The position numbers and the translations under genes are program-made. A stretch of 13,590 bases of DNA, taken from positions 1 through 13,590 of the forward strand of contig CAYONM010000094.1 of NCBI GenBank assembly GCA_964405325.1, read 5' to 3'. Position 1 is the first letter of the stretch; every line of letters begins with the position of its first letter. The DNA is from CAYONM01 sp964405325 (GTDB taxonomy: Bacteria; Planctomycetota; UBA11346). Below, one piece after another: positions 11,878 through 13,590 of the stretch. Under the pieces are notes generated by a model. The model was not told the origin of the DNA, did not search any database, and saw only the letters and a list, made by a program, of their open reading frames with translations.

Positions 11878-13590
11878 CTATGGCTCCAATGCAAACAACT
11901 CCAAACCATAGACCATCGGATTGTCAACCATGCTGACAAAGTCGAGGCTCAGCTCGCCATCACTGACCTGGATATCATATTCGCGCGGCAGCGCCCGGTA
12001 CCGCCCACCGGCCGCCGCAACGACATCCAGTTCCGATTCGATCACTCGGCCCTCGGCCTGAATGCTGAACACCCGCTTACTTTCGGTCTTATGCCAATGC
12101 TCGACAAAATGCAGCCGCAAACGGTATCTGCCATTGTCGCAAGCAACTCGATAGCCACCAGGCGCGTAACGCTCGCTACCGTAAACCAGGGGCAGGTCGG
12201 CATTTTGCACCGGTTTGCGACGGGTGGCCCGGTGGTAGAAGCGGCTCAGCACATACCAGCTGCGATCCTGGTCCCAGGTCTGATCCCGCTGCCATTCGCG
12301 GCCATAGGGATCGATGCTGGGATACAGTGCACCACAGTTGACCCGCAGGATACAGCGACCGGGATCCGCTGGCGGGGTCTGATCGCTGGCTGGCGCGCGT
12401 AGCCGCGGTGGTCCGGGCAACGGCCGACGCGGGCCGCAATGCGGTGGCGGGACGCCGCGTTCGAAGGCGCCCAGGTCCGGCGCATCGCCAGTGAAATCGT
12501 CGTTGATGCCCGGTAAACGGACACCGGCATCCAGCAGCGGCGAATCGGTAGCAGGACCGAGGTCGATCGAATCAGAATTCGATAACGGCGCTTTGTTGGC
12601 CATATGATCTGGCTCCACCGCGCCCTGGAACACCGAATAATCATCGAACAACACATCACCGTCTCCCAAGCCCGATTGTTCCTGCAGCTCAGCCAGACTG
12701 CCGACGGTGATCTTGCGCTCTGCCAGGGTGATTTGGAAGCGATCACCAGCCCGCCGATGCGCGTTGTGATCGAAGCGACTGGCCGCATGCGCGAAGCCGG
12801 CACGATAGGTGAAGCGACCGTCCGCGGCACCGCCGAAAACATTATTACGATAATCGCCGTAGTGGTTGCCACCACCAGCGGCGTAGGCACTGGTACTGGT
12901 GTTGTGATAATAGAAGACGTTGTCGCCACCGGCCGCCTTCACCGCCAGGCTGCCGGCATTGTAGACGACGTTGCGAATCCAATACACCGGTCCCTGATAC
13001 ACCGGCTGGATGGACAAGGGTGCGGAATAGCAGTCGAAACCGCGATTGCGCAGAATGCGGATATTGGCATAACCGCCATCAGACTCGATCAAATTATCGG
13101 AAATATTGGCAATGACATTGTTATAGATATCGATGGACCGCGCCTGCTGCTGCAGGGCCGGATCGGCCACCGCGCAGGTGAACACGTTGATGCCATCCCA
13201 GAACTGCCGAACCTCGTTGAAACAGACCACATGCCCGCTGCCGGACAGGTTGACGGCATAACCGGCATCGCTGCGCCCCGAAGCGCGCCCAGCTTCGCCA
13301 TGGATCTGCCCGGCGTCATTGCGTCCAATAATCAGATTGTCAGCGATATAGAAATCCCGCGAGCGGGCATCCTGGGCCAGCACGCCGTAGCCGACCTGAT
13401 CGATACGGCAACCCTTCACGCTCAAGCCGATACTCCCCTGCGTACCCTGAATACCGGCATGGAAGGCGATCCGGGTATCGCGGATATGCAGGCCCTCGAA
13501 GTAGAGATGATCGGCCCAGCGGACATCGAACAACACGTCGCAACCGGCACCGTCGACGATCACCTCGCCATCACCAGCAGGCACAATGGC
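11878..13590 (-). CDS. Parallel beta-helix protein with C-terminal malectin-like domain (5' end outside window)
   Basis: At least 570 residues; the frame is open to the right edge, so the true start and any signal peptide are missing, and the GTG at 13584 is probably internal. Residues below count from that GTG. Residues 1-340 show beta-helix rungs such as VLFDVRWADHLYFEGLHIRD, YIADNLIIGRND, IDIYNNVIANISDNLIES and IRILRNRGFDCYS. A motif common at the end of such domains, SPLLDAGVRLPGINDDFTG...APDLGAFERG (348-377), is followed by a proline-rich linker (379-408). The last part (411-566) is malectin-like: LRVNCGAL (413-420), YGREWQRDQTW, NGRYRLRLHFVEHW (484-497), RVFSIQAEGRVI and ELSLDFVSMVDNPMVYGLEL. 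Malectin folds bind carbohydrate, and beta-helix proteins of this type often act on or bind polysaccharides outside the cell. No catalytic residues can be assigned. Confidence 0.85.
   Translation of the reverse strand, partial: AIVPAGDGEVIVDGAGCDVLFDVRWADHLYFEGLHIRDTRIAFHAGIQGTQGSIGLSVKGCRIDQVGYGVLAQDARSRDFYIADNLIIGRNDAGQIHGEAGRASGRSDAGYAVNLSGSGHVVCFNEVRQFWDGINVFTCAVADPALQQQARSIDIYNNVIANISDNLIESDGGYANIRILRNRGFDCYSAPLSIQPVYQGPVYWIRNVVYNAGSLAVKAAGGDNVFYYHNTSTSAYAAGGGNHYGDYRNNVFGGAADGRFTYRAGFAHAASRFDHNAHRRAGDRFQITLAERKITVGSLAELQEQSGLGDGDVLFDDYSVFQGAVEPDHMANKAPLSNSDSIDLGPATDSPLLDAGVRLPGINDDFTGDAPDLGAFERGVPPPHCGPRRPLPGPPRLRAPASDQTPPADPGRCILRVNCGALYPSIDPYGREWQRDQTWDQDRSWYVLSRFYHRATRRKPVQNADLPLVYGSERYAPGGYRVACDNGRYRLRLHFVEHWHKTESKRVFSIQAEGRVIESELDVVAAAGGRYRALPREYDIQVSDGELSLDFVSMVDNPMVYGLELFALEP

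Noticed and set aside
11836..12402. Plus-strand open frame opposite the malectin-like domain
   Set aside because: The minus strand holds clear malectin-like motifs; this frame is a shadow.
48..13590. CRISPR array, insertion sequence or rRNA
   Set aside because: No regularly spaced direct repeats, transposase motifs or conserved rRNA sequences were found on either strand.

Overview
This window looks like the end of a draft-genome or metagenome contig from a GC-rich Gram-negative-type bacterium. Bases 1-47 are the 3' part of the Illumina P5/TruSeq universal adapter, so real genomic sequence begins at base 48. A C-terminal malectin-type domain behind a parallel beta-helix, and the general flavour of the ATP synthase subunits, suggest the Planctomycetota/Lentisphaerota/Verrucomicrobiota area. 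This placement is only an impression; no marker here fixes the phylum.

Region 1 (48-5344, minus strand) is the F-type ATP synthase operon. It is read from right to left: a glyoxalase-fold (VOC) protein, an AtpZ-like and an AtpI-like assembly protein, then subunits a (atpB), c (atpE), b (atpF), delta (atpH), alpha (atpA) and the first 50 codons of gamma (atpG), cut by the contig end. Genes overlap or nearly touch, except for a 120-base gap after atpE that holds two inverted repeats. The c subunit has proton-type rather than sodium-type ligands. The alpha subunit carries an insertion of about 27 residues just before the Walker B strand.

Region 2 (5345-6052) holds a lone plus-strand universal-stress-like gene, divergent from the VOC gene and convergent with the next operon. 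Its ATP-binding motif is degenerate.

Region 3 (6053-9557, minus strand) is a tight four-gene operon: accA (carboxyltransferase alpha of acetyl-CoA carboxylase), a small PII-type signal protein, a dNTP triphosphohydrolase and a XerD-type recombinase. The PII-like protein has a shortened T-loop, no uridylylation tyrosine, and acidic residues where PII normally has two ATP-binding arginines. Because classical PII proteins regulate acetyl-CoA carboxylase elsewhere, its position directly behind accA is the most interesting observation in the window.

Region 4 (9558-11599) has the accA leader, a probable remnant of a plus-strand CYTH-domain gene that stops where an AraC-family regulator gene begins, and a divergent aldo/keto reductase of the Kv-beta-like (AKR6) type, probably the target of that regulator.

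Region 5 (11600-13590) is a hairpin-rich 278-base gap with a striking 57-base imperfect palindrome, followed by the 3' part of a large minus-strand gene for a parallel beta-helix plus malectin-like protein that runs off the right edge.
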